Program-made: the position numbers and the translations under genes
Part shown: positions 34,889 through 45,013 of the stretch, one piece after another
How positions within the stretch are numbered: the first letter of the stretch is position 1
How the letters are laid out: every line of letters begins with the position of its first letter
Notes under the pieces: model-generated
Database searches by the model: none
What the model saw: only the letters and a program-made list of their open reading frames with translations
What the model was told of the DNA's origin: nothing
Origin: Sphaerobacter sp.
GTDB lineage: Bacteria; Chloroflexota; Chloroflexia; Thermomicrobiales; Thermomicrobiaceae
DNA: 45,013 nucleotides
Direction: 5' to 3'
Assembly (NCBI RefSeq): GCF_019683595.1
Contig: NZ_JADGHZ010000011.1
Span: 1-45,013 of the forward strand

Positions 34889-36394
34889 GTGACGGGTCTG
34901 AAGGCGAGGCCGGAGGAGCGGCTTCACACGTCGACCGAGCGAACCTCGCGGCGACGGGTCGAGGTGCTCATCGCGGTGGCGCTCGCGTGCGTCTACTTCG
35001 CGGTCATGGGCGGGCGACTGTACAGCATGGACGGCCTGTTTATGTACCGGCAGGCGTGGGCCATCGCCTTCGACCATTCGATCCGCTTCGAGACCCCTGT
35101 CTGGATCTGGAAGCCGGACCCCGTCTGGAACAGCAAGTACGGCATCGGGCTGTCGCTGCTGTACCTCCCCGGCATCCTGCTCTTCCGTCGCTGGTTCGGC
35201 GAGAGCACACCCGTCTCGCTCACCCGGCCGGAGCCGCTCGATCAGTTCTACTGGAGCGAGCTCTACCTCGACCGGCTCTACACCGTGGGCGGGGCCTGGG
35301 TGCATGCCGTCGTCGTCGCCGTGACTGCCTACCTCGTGGCGCGACTGGTCGCGGAATTGGGCGGCTCGCGCTGTGCCGGGCTCTGGGCGATGCTCTTCTA
35401 TGGCCTGGGTTCTTCCGCGTTTGTCTACGCCAAGGGCGATTTCGCCCAGCCGCTGGAGGGGTTGTGCTGGGTTGCGGCGTTCCTAGCCGCGGCGCGGTTC
35501 AGGCGGACCGGGGCACGGCGGGACGTGTGGCTCGCGTCCCTTGCAGTCTGGTACGCGGTTCTGACGCGCCCCGTCGAGGGTAGCCTGCTGGTGCCGGCGG
35601 TGCTCGCCCTGGTTGCCCTGGACCGACGTCCGGGCGAGCGGCCTTCGATCCGCTTCCGGGCGGCACTGCCCGTAGTCGGGCTCTACGGCGTGGCGTTCGC
35701 CATCACCCTGCTGGTGAACTGGGCGCGCTTCGGCTCTCCCTTCGTGACTGGGTACGAGCCGCAGGAGGGCTGGCGGATGCCCGACCGGACGCGCGTCCTC
35801 GGGGTGCTGATTAGCCCGGCCCGAGGCATCATCTGGGAGTTCCCGGCGCTGGTGCTGGCCCCACTCGGATTCCGGGCTCTGTGGCGCACCCCTTCCCGGT
35901 GGGTTGCGCTGGCGATGGTCGCCCTGGCGGGCGTGCAGTTGGTCAACGTGGCGACCTGGCTGATGTGGTGGGGCGGTTGGAACTGGGGCCTGCGCCTCTT
36001 CGGCCCTGCCATTCCCCTGCTGGCCGTGCTCGCCGGGCTGGGCGCCTCAGAGCTCGGACCGCGGACGCGGCGGTGGCTCCCTGCGATCCTGTTATTCGCC
36101 GGGATCACCTGGGCGGCGCCCGGCGTCGTCACCGACCTATTGGGTGGCTACGGCCTGCTGGCCGACGGGCCGCAGGGGAGCTGGCGGCTTGACGCCTTCC
36201 CGCCCTACGGCGCCTGGCAGTTCCTGGAACGGTGGAGCCCGCGGGCTGAGATCGACTGGGGCTCCGTCGACATCCTCTGGGTGCGCCTGACCCGCACGCA
36301 CGGGGACGTCGTGCTGGTCGTCCCCGCGCTCCTCCTTGGAATTGCCGCGGTGCTGGCCGTCCGCGCGTGGCAGTTCGCGCGGCAGGAGGGGTGA
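34889..36394 (+). CDS. Polytopic membrane protein (possible GT-C/PMT-like glycosyltransferase family)
   Basis: 501 aa with many TM helices; periplasmic-type acidic/aromatic loops (SMDGLFMYRQAWAIAFDHS...KPDPVWNSKYGIGLSLLYLPGILLF; DRLYTVGGAWVHAVVVAVTAYLVARL). Confidence 0.65.
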   Translation: MTGLKARPEERLHTSTERTSRRRVEVLIAVALACVYFAVMGGRLYSMDGLFMYRQAWAIAFDHSIRFETPVWIWKPDPVWNSKYGIGLSLLYLPGILLFRRWFGESTPVSLTRPEPLDQFYWSELYLDRLYTVGGAWVHAVVVAVTAYLVARLVAELGGSRCAGLWAMLFYGLGSSAFVYAKGDFAQPLEGLCWVAAFLAAARFRRTGARRDVWLASLAVWYAVLTRPVEGSLLVPAVLALVALDRRPGERPSIRFRAALPVVGLYGVAFAITLLVNWARFGSPFVTGYEPQEGWRMPDRTRVLGVLISPARGIIWEFPALVLAPLGFRALWRTPSRWVALAMVALAGVQLVNVATWLMWWGGWNWGLRLFGPAIPLLAVLAGLGASELGPRTRRWLPAILLFAGITWAAPGVVTDLLGGYGLLADGPQGSWRLDAFPPYGAWQFLERWSPRAEIDWGSVDILWVRLTRTHGDVVLVVPALLLGIAAVLAVRAWQFARQEG

Positions 36395-36396
36395 GA

Positions 36397-36450
36397 CGTG
36401 ATGCGTGATGCGTGATGCGTGATGCGTCATACGTCATGCGTCATGCGTGA
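36397..36450. repeat. Short tandem repeat of 7-mer CGT(G/C)AT(G/A), 7 units plus a partial unit
   Basis: CGTGATG x4, CGTCATA, CGTCATG x2, CGTGA; begins 3 nt after the preceding stop codon. Confidence 0.9.
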
Positions 36451-36494
36451 AGCGGCTGTTGTCCGCTGGTAGGCCCGTGCCCGGGGCTAGAGCG

Positions 36495-36638
36495 GCCGGG
36501 CTGACAATACGCAGCCCCTTGACGGGGTTAGGCACGCAGTATCCGGTAGGTGGCCGAATTCGAATACGCCGGGTTGTAGCAATCGTAGCCCCTTCAGTGG
36601 GCTTACCCATGTTCAGCCCGGCGGCTTGAGGCCCGGGC
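36495..36638. repeat. Intergenic REP-like element with two imperfect ~37-nt units and terminal hairpins
   Basis: Unit 1 gccgggctgacaatacgcagccccttgacggggtta (36495-36530), unit 2 gccgggttgtagcaatcgtagccccttcagtgggctta (36568-36605), then hairpin gcccg/cgggc (36616-36638). Confidence 0.6.
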
Positions 36639-36735
36639 GCACGCCGCGACGCGGGATCCTCACGCCAACCATCTTGAATCGGTCGGCAGCCGCCCGAGCC
36701 GGCGGCGGGCGGGGACGTGCGGCTGCCGCCTGTGC

Positions 36736-36764
36736 TTGACCAGGGGTGTGGGGCGCGGTATACT
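36736..36764 (+). promoter_or_regulatory. Promoter of the pyr operon, TTGACC-17-TATACT
   Basis: -35 36736-36741, -10 36759-36764. Confidence 0.6.
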
Positions 36765-36873
36765 TCGCCGGATTGAGAACTGGCGGGGTTGTACGAACAC
36801 AGGGAACGGTCAGATTGCGCCAGTCGGCAGAACAATTCGAGGGCGTCCAGCCATCCAACGTTGATCAGTCAAG

Positions 36874-36908
36874 GCCTTTGGGTTCCGGCCGAACCCAAAG
36901 GCTTTTTT
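36874..36908 (+). terminator. Rho-independent terminator/attenuator in the pyr operon leader
   Basis: GCCTTTGGGTTC-cggcc-GAACCCAAAGGC followed by TTTTTT, immediately upstream of pyrC. Confidence 0.9.
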
Positions 36909-36913
36909 CGTAT

Positions 36914-38254
36914 GTGGAACACGGAGAACGTAGGAGCCGCCCGATCCTGATCCGGGGTGGCCGCGTGGTGGACCCCTCGCAGGGACTTGACGCGGTCGCG
37001 GACGTGCTGGTGATGGGCGATCAGGTCGCTGCGCTCGGGGTTGGTCTGCCTGAGCCGGAAGGCGCAGAGGTGGTCGATGCGAGCGGCCTGGTGGTGACGC
37101 CCGGCCTGGTCGACGTCCACGTTCACCTGCGCGATCCGGGTTTTCCCGAGAAGGAGACGCTGGAGACCGGAGCGGCCGCGGCGGTGCGGGGCGGTTTCAC
37201 CACGGTCTGCTGCATGCCCAACACCAACCCGGCACTCGATACGCCGGAGCGGGTCGCCGACGTCGTCGAGCGGGCGGCCGGCCTGCCGGTGCGCGTCTAT
37301 CCCATCGGCGCCATCTCGATCGGGCGTGCCGGGACGGAGCCGGCGGACTGGGCGGGCATGGCCGCGGCGGGGGCGATCGGGTTCTCCGACGACGGTGACA
37401 GCACACGGAGCAGTGCGGTCATGCGCCAGGCGCTGGCGTGGTCGGCCGAGTCCGGCTTGCCGATCATGGTGCACGCCGAGGACTGGACATTGGCGCCCGG
37501 CGGGGTGATGCACGAAGGCGACGTGTCGCGAGAGCTCGACCTGCCCGGTATCCCGGCCGCTGCCGAGGAGATCATCACCGGGCGCGACATCGAGATCGCG
37601 CGGCTGACCGGTGGCTGGCTGCACGTGCTCCATGTCAGCACCGCGAGGGCGCTCGGCATGGTTCGGGCGGCGAAGCGCGATGGGGTGCGGGTCACCGCTG
37701 AGGTGATGCCCCATCACTTGCTCTTGACCGACGAGTGGGTCGCCGGGCGGCGTCGCTTCGTCTGGGAGGACACTGTCGTGCCCGGTCCGCGTCCGGATCC
37801 GAACGCCAAGGTGAACCCGCCGCTCCGGCCGGAAGCCGATGCCCGGGCGCTGCTGGAGGGCGTGACCGATGGAACATTCGACGTGATCGCGACCGACCAC
37901 GCGCCGCACGCCGCACCGGACAAGCCGACCGATCTGCGGCGCGCGGCGTCAGGCATGATTGGTCTCGACGTGGCACTGCCGCTGCTGTGGCGTCTCGTCG
38001 AGGCTGGGCGGCTGCCACTGATGACGGTGATCGACCGCCTCTCGACGGCTCCGGCGCGGCTCTTCGGTCTGCCGGGCGGGAGTCTCCGCCCGGGCAGCGT
38101 GGCTGACCTCACCGTCTTCGACCCGGCTGCCGAGTGGGTTGTCAGTCCGGAGACCATCGCGTCGAAGAGCAAGAACACCCCGCTGCTCGGGATGACGCTG
38201 CGGGGTGCGGTTCGCTTGACCATGATCGCAGGGGAGGTGCGGTATCGTGGCTGA
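36914..38254 (+). CDS. pyrC: Dihydroorotase
   Basis: ILIRGGRVVDPSQGLDAVADVLV, VTPGLVDVHVHLRDPGFPEKETLETGAAAAVRGGFTTVCCMPNTNP, ATDHAPHAA. Exact start uncertain; GTG 36914 is the nearest canonical in-frame start after the terminator. Confidence 0.93.
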   Translation: MEHGERRSRPILIRGGRVVDPSQGLDAVADVLVMGDQVAALGVGLPEPEGAEVVDASGLVVTPGLVDVHVHLRDPGFPEKETLETGAAAAVRGGFTTVCCMPNTNPALDTPERVADVVERAAGLPVRVYPIGAISIGRAGTEPADWAGMAAAGAIGFSDDGDSTRSSAVMRQALAWSAESGLPIMVHAEDWTLAPGGVMHEGDVSRELDLPGIPAAAEEIITGRDIEIARLTGGWLHVLHVSTARALGMVRAAKRDGVRVTAEVMPHHLLLTDEWVAGRRRFVWEDTVVPGPRPDPNAKVNPPLRPEADARALLEGVTDGTFDVIATDHAPHAAPDKPTDLRRAASGMIGLDVALPLLWRLVEAGRLPLMTVIDRLSTAPARLFGLPGGSLRPGSVADLTVFDPAAEWVVSPETIASKSKNTPLLGMTLRGAVRLTMIAGEVRYRG

Positions 38255-39407
38255 GTTTCTCGCCTCCCGGGGGGCACTCGTGCTCGAAGACGGTCGGATC
38301 TTCCGTGGCGAGCCCTTCGGCGCCGAAGTCGACGCCGAGGGGGAGGCCGTCTTCACGACCAGCATGGTGGGGTACCAGGAGATCGCGACCGATCCGTCCT
38401 TCTACGGGCAGCTCGTCTGCCTCACGTACCCGCTCATCGGCAACTACGGCGTCAACGCGGAGGATGACCAATCGCGCCGGCCTTGGGTAGCCGGGCTCAT
38501 TGTGCGCGAGTACTGCGACGAGCCGAGTCACTGGCGCGCCACCGGGACGCTCGCGGAGTATCTGCGACGGCACGGTATCCCGGCGCTCCACTCGGTCGAC
38601 ACCCGTGCCCTCACCCGGCACATCCGTCGGCACGGGGCGATGCGCGCGTTGCTCGTCTCCGACCGAGCGGGGCGGAGCGATGAAGAGTTGATCGAGCGGG
38701 CACGCCGGGCGTGGACGCCGGGTGAGCATGAGGTCGTCTCGACCGTCACCACGCCTGAGCCACAGGTGATCGACGGCCCCGGCCCGCATGTCGTCGTGCT
38801 CGACTGCGGGCTGAAGGCGGGGATCATCTCGTCGCTGAAGCGGCGTGGTGCTCGCATCACCGTCGTTCCCGTGACAACACCGGCTTCCGAGATTCTGGCA
38901 CTGGCGCCGGACGGGGTGGTCACCTCGCCGGGGCCGGGCGATCCAGCACAGGCCGAGGCCGCGGTGGAGACGGTGCAGGGTATTCTTGCCGCGGGGGTCC
39001 CGTTCCTCGGGATCTGCCTGGGACACCAGTTGCTCGCCCGCGCGATCGGTGCCGAAACGCGGCGGCTCAAGTTCGGTCACCGGGGCGGCAACCACCCGGT
39101 GAAGGATCTCCAGACCGGAGCGGTGCGCATCACCTCGCAGAACCACGGCTACTACGTGGACGCCGCGAGCGTGCCGGTCGACTTGGGCTGGCGTGTGTCG
39201 CAGGTGAGCTTGAACGACGGGACAGTGGAGGGCCTGGAGCACGTCTCACAGCCGTTTTTCTCGATCCAGTACCATCCGGAGGGATCGCCCGGGCCGCTCG
39301 ATAGTCAGGATGTCTTTGATCGATTTCTCGACCGCGTTCGCGCAGCGGGTCCCAAAGCGGAGGCGCCGGTGACGACGGGGACGCGGATCAGCGGGGTGCA
39401 GGAGTAG
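38247..39407 (+). CDS. carA: Carbamoyl-phosphate synthase small subunit
   Basis: [118 protein letters not shown]. Confidence 0.97.
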   Translation: MAEFLASRGALVLEDGRIFRGEPFGAEVDAEGEAVFTTSMVGYQEIATDPSFYGQLVCLTYPLIGNYGVNAEDDQSRRPWVAGLIVREYCDEPSHWRATGTLAEYLRRHGIPALHSVDTRALTRHIRRHGAMRALLVSDRAGRSDEELIERARRAWTPGEHEVVSTVTTPEPQVIDGPGPHVVVLDCGLKAGIISSLKRRGARITVVPVTTPASEILALAPDGVVTSPGPGDPAQAEAAVETVQGILAAGVPFLGICLGHQLLARAIGAETRRLKFGHRGGNHPVKDLQTGAVRITSQNHGYYVDAASVPVDLGWRVSQVSLNDGTVEGLEHVSQPFFSIQYHPEGSPGPLDSQDVFDRFLDRVRAAGPKAEAPVTTGTRISGVQE

Positions 39408-39415
39408 CGGACGAC

Positions 39416-42400
39416 GTGCAATCGACCAAGCCAATCTCGAAGGTACTGGTGATCGGCTCCGGGCCGATCGTGATCGGCCAGGCGGCGGAGTTCGACTACG
39501 CCGGGACGCAGGCCTTGCGGGCGCTCCGCGAGGAGGGGATTCAATCCGTCCTGGTGAACTCCAACCCGGCCACGATCATGACCGACGAAGACGTAGCCGA
39601 CGTCGTCTACATCGAGCCGTTGACGCTCGACGTCCTGCGGCGTGTGATCATCCGGGAACAGCCCGACGGCCTCCTGCCGACGCTGGGTGGACAGACCGGC
39701 CTGAACCTCGCGGTGGAGCTGGCTGAGGCGGGGATCCTGGATCGGTACGGCGTGCGGCTGCTCGGGACGCCCCTCGACGCCATCCGCAAGGCCGAGGATC
39801 GGGAACTGTTCAAGAAGCTCCTGATCGACATCGGCGAGCCGGTGGTCGAAAGCACGATCGTCCATAGCCTCACCGAGGCGCGCGAGTTCGCGCGCGAGGT
39901 TCCGCTGCCCCTGATCATCCGTCCCGCCTATACGCTGGGTGGCACCGGCGGCGGCATCGCCACCACGCCCGAGGAGTTAGACCGCATCGTCGTCGCAGGG
40001 CTGGCTGCCAGCCCGATCAACCAGGTGCTGCTTGAGCGCTCCCTGCTCGGCTGGAAAGAGATCGAGTACGAGGTGATGCGGGACGCGAGCGACACCTGCA
40101 TCACCATCTGCAACATGGAGAACATGGACCCGATGGGGGTCCACACCGGCGACAGCATCGTCGTCGCGCCGAGCCAGACGCTCACCGACCGCGAGTACCA
40201 GATGCTCCGCAAGGCGGCGCTCAAGATCATCCGTGCCCTCGGGATCGAGGGCGGCTGCAACGTGCAGTTCGCGCTCGACCCGAACTCGGAGCAGTACTAC
40301 GTCATCGAGGTCAACCCGCGCGTGAGCCGCAGCTCGGCGCTCGCCTCCAAGGCGACCGGATATCCAATTGCCCGCGTTGCTGCCAAGATCGCGGTCGGCC
40401 GGCGGCTCGATGAGCTGATGAACTCGGTGACCCGGCAGACGACGGCGGCGTTCGAGCCGGCGTTGGACTACTGCGTGGTGAAGATCCCGCGCTGGCCGTT
40501 CGATAAGTTCCGCCGGGCCGAGCGCACCATCGGCACGCAGATGAAGGCCACCGGCGAGGTCATGGCCATCGATCGGTCGTTCGAGGGGGCGCTGCAGAAA
40601 GCGGTGCGCTCGCTGGAGACCGATCAGGAGGATCTGGGCTGGGAAGATCCGCTCTGGTCCGAAAATGAGAGCGCGCTCGAGGACCAGATCCAGCGGCCGA
40701 ACGACCTGCGCCTCTGGGCCATGATGGCAGCGCTGCGCCGCGGGTGGTCCCCAGAGAAGGTCAGCCGGTTGAGCGGCATCGACCCCTGGTTCACGCGGAA
40801 GCTGGCGGGTCTGGTGGAGATGGAGCGGCGCCTGGCTGAGGAGGAGTTGACTCCACAACTCCTCTGGACGGCCAAGCGGATGGCCTTCTCCGACGCGCGG
40901 ATCGCCGCGCTCGCCAACCTGTCCCCGGATGAGGTAACGGCCCGCCGTCGCGAGGCTGGGATCGAGCCGGTGTACAAGATGGTCGATACCTGCGCGGCAG
41001 AGTTCGAGGCTGCCACGCCCTACTTCTACGGCACCTATGAGGAAGAGGATGAGGCCGAGCCGCTCCCGGGCGCCAAGGCGGTCGTGGTCGGGTCCGGCCC
41101 GATCCGGATCGGGCAGGGGATCGAGTTTGACTATTGCAGCGTCCAGGCGGCGACCTCGCTCGGGGAGTCCGGTCACGCCTCGATCATGATCAACAGCAAC
41201 CCGGAGACGGTCTCGACTGACTTCGACACCTCGGACCGGCTCTACTTCGAGCCGTTGGACGAGGAGAGCGTCTTCGAGGTGCTGCGCCACGAGTCGGGCG
41301 GCAACGGGAGCGCTCCGGAGGTCCCGGTCATCCTCCAGTTCGGCGGGCAGACGGCGATCAACCTCTCCGAGCCGCTGGCCGCGCGTGGCGTGCCGATCCT
41401 CGGCAGCGCGCGGGAGGCCATCGACATCGCCGAGGACCGAAAACGGTTCGAGCGCTTCCTGTCCGACCTGGGGATCCCGCAGCCCCCGGGTGATGCCGTC
41501 ACGTCGATGGACGCCGCGATGGAGGTGGCGGAGCGGATCGGCTACCCGGTGCTGGTCCGGCCGTCGTACGTGCTGGGTGGGCGCGCCATGGAGGTGGTCC
41601 ACACCAGAGAGTACCTCGCTCGGTACCTGGAGACATCGGTCGCCTTCGACACCGGCCACCCCGTGCTGATCGACAAATACCTCCAGGGCAAGGAGGTCGA
41701 AGTCGACGCCATCTGCGACGGCAAGGAGGTCCTGATCCCCGGCATCATGGAGCACATCGAGCGCGCCGGGGTCCACTCGGGGGACAGCTTCGCTGTGTAC
41801 CCGGGCCTCAACCTCTACCCGCGCGAGGTGGACAAGATCGTGGAGCACACCACCCAGATCGCGCTCGCGCTCGGGGCGGTGGGTCTGATCAACATCCAGT
41901 ACGTGATCCATGCCGGGCGGATCTACGTGCTGGAGGTGAACCCGCGTGCGAGCCGCACGGTGCCGTTCCTGAGCAAGGCGACCGGTGTGCCGATGATCCG
42001 GCTGGCGACGAACGCGATGCTGGGCCGCAGCCTGCGCGAGCAGGGGTACGAGGGCGGGCTCTGGCCCCGACAGCCGCTGGTGGCCGTCAAGGCACCGGTT
42101 TTTTCAATGGCCAAGCTCCGCGGCGTCGAGGTGCACCTCGGCCCGGAGATGAAGTCCACCGGCGAGGCAATGGGAATCGACCGGTCGTTCGCCCCGGCGT
42201 TCTACAAGGCGTTGCTCGCTGCCGGGATGGCGCTGCCGCCGCGCGGGTCGATCCTGGTCAGCCTGGCCGACCAGGACAAGCCGGATTCGGTCGGGTGGCT
42301 GGAGGTGCTGGCGCGCCTGGGCTATCGCATCTACGCGACTGAGGGGACCGCAGCCATGATCGAGCGCAACGGCATTCCGGTCCAGATGGTCACCAAGCGC

Positions 42401-42658
42401 ATCGGCGCCGGCTCGCCCGATATGCTCGACGTGATCCTGAACGGGACGGTGGACGCGGTGATCAACACGCCCGGCCCCGCGCAGCGCGAGGTGCTCGACG
42501 GCTTCCAGATCCGGCGCGCGGCGGTGGAGCGCGGCATCCCGTGCATCACCTCGACCGACACGGCCCGCGCCATCGTCCAGACACTGGAGAGCGCGCCGAA
42601 CGGTTACGCCGTCCAGCCTCTAGGCACCTACCGGCAGCGGGTGCAAGTCGGGTACTGA
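39416..42658 (+). CDS. carB: Carbamoyl-phosphate synthase large subunit
   Basis: [32 protein letters not shown], two ATP-grasp halves ([26 protein letters not shown]), MGS-like C-terminus. Confidence 0.98.
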   Translation: MQSTKPISKVLVIGSGPIVIGQAAEFDYAGTQALRALREEGIQSVLVNSNPATIMTDEDVADVVYIEPLTLDVLRRVIIREQPDGLLPTLGGQTGLNLAVELAEAGILDRYGVRLLGTPLDAIRKAEDRELFKKLLIDIGEPVVESTIVHSLTEAREFAREVPLPLIIRPAYTLGGTGGGIATTPEELDRIVVAGLAASPINQVLLERSLLGWKEIEYEVMRDASDTCITICNMENMDPMGVHTGDSIVVAPSQTLTDREYQMLRKAALKIIRALGIEGGCNVQFALDPNSEQYYVIEVNPRVSRSSALASKATGYPIARVAAKIAVGRRLDELMNSVTRQTTAAFEPALDYCVVKIPRWPFDKFRRAERTIGTQMKATGEVMAIDRSFEGALQKAVRSLETDQEDLGWEDPLWSENESALEDQIQRPNDLRLWAMMAALRRGWSPEKVSRLSGIDPWFTRKLAGLVEMERRLAEEELTPQLLWTAKRMAFSDARIAALANLSPDEVTARRREAGIEPVYKMVDTCAAEFEAATPYFYGTYEEEDEAEPLPGAKAVVVGSGPIRIGQGIEFDYCSVQAATSLGESGHASIMINSNPETVSTDFDTSDRLYFEPLDEESVFEVLRHESGGNGSAPEVPVILQFGGQTAINLSEPLAARGVPILGSAREAIDIAEDRKRFERFLSDLGIPQPPGDAVTSMDAAMEVAERIGYPVLVRPSYVLGGRAMEVVHTREYLARYLETSVAFDTGHPVLIDKYLQGKEVEVDAICDGKEVLIPGIMEHIERAGVHSGDSFAVYPGLNLYPREVDKIVEHTTQIALALGAVGLINIQYVIHAGRIYVLEVNPRASRTVPFLSKATGVPMIRLATNAMLGRSLREQGYEGGLWPRQPLVAVKAPVFSMAKLRGVEVHLGPEMKSTGEAMGIDRSFAPAFYKALLAAGMALPPRGSILVSLADQDKPDSVGWLEVLARLGYRIYATEGTAAMIERNGIPVQMVTKRIGAGSPDMLDVILNGTVDAVINTPGPAQREVLDGFQIRRAAVERGIPCITSTDTARAIVQTLESAPNGYAVQPLGTYRQRVQVGY

Positions 42659-42685
42659 GAGCGGATCGCGACGGAGGGGGAGCGG

Positions 42686-43291
42686 GTGACTGAGGCAGAG
42701 TTCGAAACGCTGCTTCGCGAGGTCGGGGCACTGAAAGAGGGCCACTTCCTGCTGGCGTCGGGGCGACACAGTGGTCAGTACATCGAGAAGTTCGACCTGT
42801 TGCGCCAGCCCCGCATGACCGAGCAGGCTTGCCGCGAGTTCGTGCGCCAGGTGCAGGACTGGGGCGTCGAGGTGGTCGCCGGGCCGACCACCGGCGGCAT
42901 CCTGCTCGCCTTCGAGGTCGCGCGGCAGCTCGGCGTGGCGGCTGCCTACGCGGAGCGGGCAAGTGACGGCAGTTCGGCGCGGGAGTTCCGCCGCGGGACC
43001 CAGTTCCCGCCGGGGGCTCGGGTACTGGTGGTGGACGACATTCTCACGACCGGCGGGTCGGTCCGTGAGACGCTGGCTGCGCTGGAGCGGGAAGACGTCC
43101 AGGTGCTGGGAATCGCCGTGCTGGTGGATCGCAGCGGCGGTCGGGTGACCTTCGACGTGCCGCTTCTGGCACTGTCGCGCATGGATATCGCCACCTGGGA
43201 GCCGGACGACTGCCCCCTCTGCCGTGAAGGCGTGCCGCTGGTCAAGCCCGGGACCACGGCGTCCGGCGGGAGCGCGCCGACGTCCGCGTAG
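42686..43291 (+). CDS. pyrE: Orotate phosphoribosyltransferase
   Basis: GHFLLASGRHSGQYIEKFDLLRQP, VVAGPTTGGILLAFEVARQLG, RVLVVDDILTTGGSVRETLAALE. Confidence 0.95.
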   Translation: MTEAEFETLLREVGALKEGHFLLASGRHSGQYIEKFDLLRQPRMTEQACREFVRQVQDWGVEVVAGPTTGGILLAFEVARQLGVAAAYAERASDGSSAREFRRGTQFPPGARVLVVDDILTTGGSVRETLAALEREDVQVLGIAVLVDRSGGRVTFDVPLLALSRMDIATWEPDDCPLCREGVPLVKPGTTASGGSAPTSA

Positions 43292-43302
43292 CACGGCGGA
43301 GT

Positions 43303-44037
43303 GTGTCGATGCATGACCTCCAGGCACTACAGGCATTCCTCGATGGCGCTCACGTCGACGATGCGGTCTTCGCGCTCCGGCCCGACTACCGCGCGCTGCT
43401 GATCGCCGTCGACGGGCTCGTTCCCGGGCCGAGCGACGAGACGAGTGAGGCCTTGCTCCGGGAGGCTGAGGCCGCGGCCTGTGCGTTGCTCCGCGACCGG
43501 ACGGTGGCCGACATCCCGCACGTGGCCGCGTGGCGCGAGGCGTACCGGGCGTTCGGCGCCAAGCCGCAGCGCACCCGCAACAGCCTGGAAGCGCTGCTTC
43601 GCCGCGCGGCGTCGGGCCTGCCCCGGGTGAACCGGCTGACCGACGTTTACAATGCGGTGTCCATCCTGCATCAGGTTCCGGCCGGCGGCGAGGACCTCGA
43701 CTGCTACCGCGGCTCACCCCGGTTGATCCGCGCCACCGGCGAGGAGCCGTTCGACACCGTGGCGGATGGCGAGGTGGTAATCGAATACCCCGAACCCGGG
43801 GAAGTCGTGTGGTGCGACGACGCCGGTGTGACCTGCCGGCGCTGGAACTGGCGCCAGGCGCGCCGCACCCAACTCCGGGACGAAACCACCGCGGCGCTCT
43901 TCGTCCTCGACGTGCTCAAGCCCATGACCGACGAGGCACTCCATGCGGCGGCCGATGACCTGATCAACCACCTGTCACGGTTCGCCCCCGACCTCCGCGT
44001 CGCCCGCCGAGTGATCAGCCCTGATCGCCGCTCCTGA
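43303..44037 (+). CDS. B3/B4 tRNA-binding-domain protein (PheT-like editing fold)
   Basis: WREAYRAFGAKPQRTRNSLEALLRRAASGLPRVNRLTDVYNAVSILHQVPAGGEDLD, EVVWCDDAGVTCRRWNWRQARRT; typical of stand-alone B3/4 proteins. Confidence 0.87.
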   Translation: MSMHDLQALQAFLDGAHVDDAVFALRPDYRALLIAVDGLVPGPSDETSEALLREAEAAACALLRDRTVADIPHVAAWREAYRAFGAKPQRTRNSLEALLRRAASGLPRVNRLTDVYNAVSILHQVPAGGEDLDCYRGSPRLIRATGEEPFDTVADGEVVIEYPEPGEVVWCDDAGVTCRRWNWRQARRTQLRDETTAALFVLDVLKPMTDEALHAAADDLINHLSRFAPDLRVARRVISPDRRS

Positions 44038-44387
44038 AACCGGCCGTTGGGCGCCCCAGCCAGACGGGCAGACAGTCACACTCATACCGCGACATGGGAT
44101 CATCGCCGGGTCACTTTCTCTCGTGACCGGATCGAGCTCAGTCACGCCCACATTTCCCGGACGCAGCACATCCGCCGTGTATGACGCAGCGGTGTCCGCT
44201 CGCTGTGGTGCTTGGCGCCTTGCCGGTCGCTGCCGAACTCTTGTACCGCAGCCAGGCCATCGATGAGGTGCCCCCGGCCCGCCAGTTAGTGGTAGCCGGC
44301 ACGGGGCGTACTCAGCGCACTGCGCAAATGATCGTTCAAGTTTTTCCAGAAATAGGCATCAACACGATTGTTTGTCCGATACGTGGA

Positions 44388-44417
44388 TTGACACTCTTCT
44401 GACGGCACCCCTATAAT
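44388..44417 (+). promoter_or_regulatory. Consensus sigma70 promoter TTGACA-18-TATAAT
   Basis: -35 44388-44393; -10 44412-44417; exact hexamers. Confidence 0.75.
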
Positions 44418-44449
44418 GCCGTCGCTCCGTTCAATCGAAAGGAGGGTCT

Positions 44450-45013
44450 ATGTCCCGACTATCCCGGCGGGAACTGATCCGGCGCAGCGTACTGCTTACG
44501 GTTGGTACAGGGATCGGCAGTCTGCTGGCGGCCTGTGGCGGTGGAGGGGACCAGACACCGACTACGGCCCAGTCAACAACGCAGGCCGCGAGCGCAGCCA
44601 CGCCCACGCCACAGCCTCAAGTATCCCCCACGGCAGCGACGGAAGCGGCGGCGACTCCGGCGGCGTCGCCTGAGACCGGGGCGTGGGACGACGTCATTGC
44701 ACAGGCGAAACACGAGGGCGAGCTGGTCTTGTACGACGGCCATGGCGGTGCCTTGCCCAGCATTGGTTTCGCGGCCGAGGAGTTCAGCAAGGATTTCCAG
44801 ATCCGCGTTGATGTCTCAACGATGCGGGCCAGTGAAGCCCTGGAGCGCGTGCGGGTCGAGCAGCAGTCGGGGCAGGCGGTCGCGGACGTGCTGACGGTAG
44901 GGCCGACAACCGTCTATCAAATGCTTCAAGACGATTTCGTCCAGCCGGTTGGGGACCTGCCGGGCCTCGAACGCGTATCGCAGGACGTCTGGGTCCATGT
45001 TGATGCCTTGGGT
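44450..45013 (+). CDS. Extracellular solute-binding lipoprotein of an ABC transporter, truncated by window end
   Basis: SD aaaggagg; MSRLSRRELIRRSVLLTVGTGIGSLLAACGGGG (Tat-like RR motif plus lipobox), Ser/Thr/Ala/Pro linker, then WDDVIAQAKHEGELVLYDGHGGALPSIGFAAEEFSKDFQIRVDVSTMRASEALERVRVEQQSGQAVADVLTVG. Open to the window end. Confidence 0.9.
   Translation, partial: MSRLSRRELIRRSVLLTVGTGIGSLLAACGGGGDQTPTTAQSTTQAASAATPTPQPQVSPTAATEAAATPAASPETGAWDDVIAQAKHEGELVLYDGHGGALPSIGFAAEEFSKDFQIRVDVSTMRASEALERVRVEQQSGQAVADVLTVGPTTVYQMLQDDFVQPVGDLPGLERVSQDVWVHVDALG

Noticed and set aside
36495-36605. Two ~37-nt units with ~73-nt period resembling a minimal CRISPR array
   Set aside because: Only two units, clearly degenerate relative to each other, with no cas genes in the window and no further units on either side. 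More like a REP element.
39977-41911. 644-aa minus-strand ORF
   Set aside because: Antisense shadow of carB in a high-GC genome; His/Asp/Arg-rich with no domain motifs.
44040-44387. Possible RNA gene in the gap before the solute-binding protein gene
   Set aside because: No tRNA cloverleaf, no recognisable riboswitch core and only weak hairpins; not supportable.

Overview
High-GC bacterial chromosomal window. Gene style and content resemble Chloroflexota/Thermomicrobia, but that is inference only. About 35 protein-coding genes are supported: a HelY/Ski2-like helicase, a GT4 glycosyltransferase, thiL, an amidase, an ABC exporter plus two-component system, tsaE-tsaB-rimI-tsaD, an inositol monophosphatase, an HDAC-like deacetylase with hisH-hisA-(coiled-coil gene)-hisF, an SH3/NlpC-P60 cell-wall hydrolase, recA, a DarA-like c-di-AMP receptor, an ECF transporter operon, a DUF1998-type helicase, a HOT-type iron alcohol dehydrogenase with an MBL-fold lactonase, pyrC-carA-carB-pyrE, and a truncated Tat-lipoprotein binding protein. 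The most interesting locus is 24625-29880 on the minus strand. A clear cobalamin riboswitch precedes four cistrons joined by 4-bp ATGA overlaps: a secreted alpha/alpha-toroid protein with two C-terminal repeats, a membrane-anchored DUF4430-like (transcobalamin beta-domain-like) protein, EcfT, and a fused EcfA-EcfA'. No S-component is present. This looks like a split, transcobalamin-like B12 capture device feeding an ECF module. Other notable signals are a shared SOS-like operator at identical promoter spacing in front of recA and the DUF1998 helicase, a possible c-di-AMP circuit, a blcBC-like lactonase/dehydrogenase pair, and an attenuator-like leader before pyrC. All calls come from reading the sequence; no database search was run.
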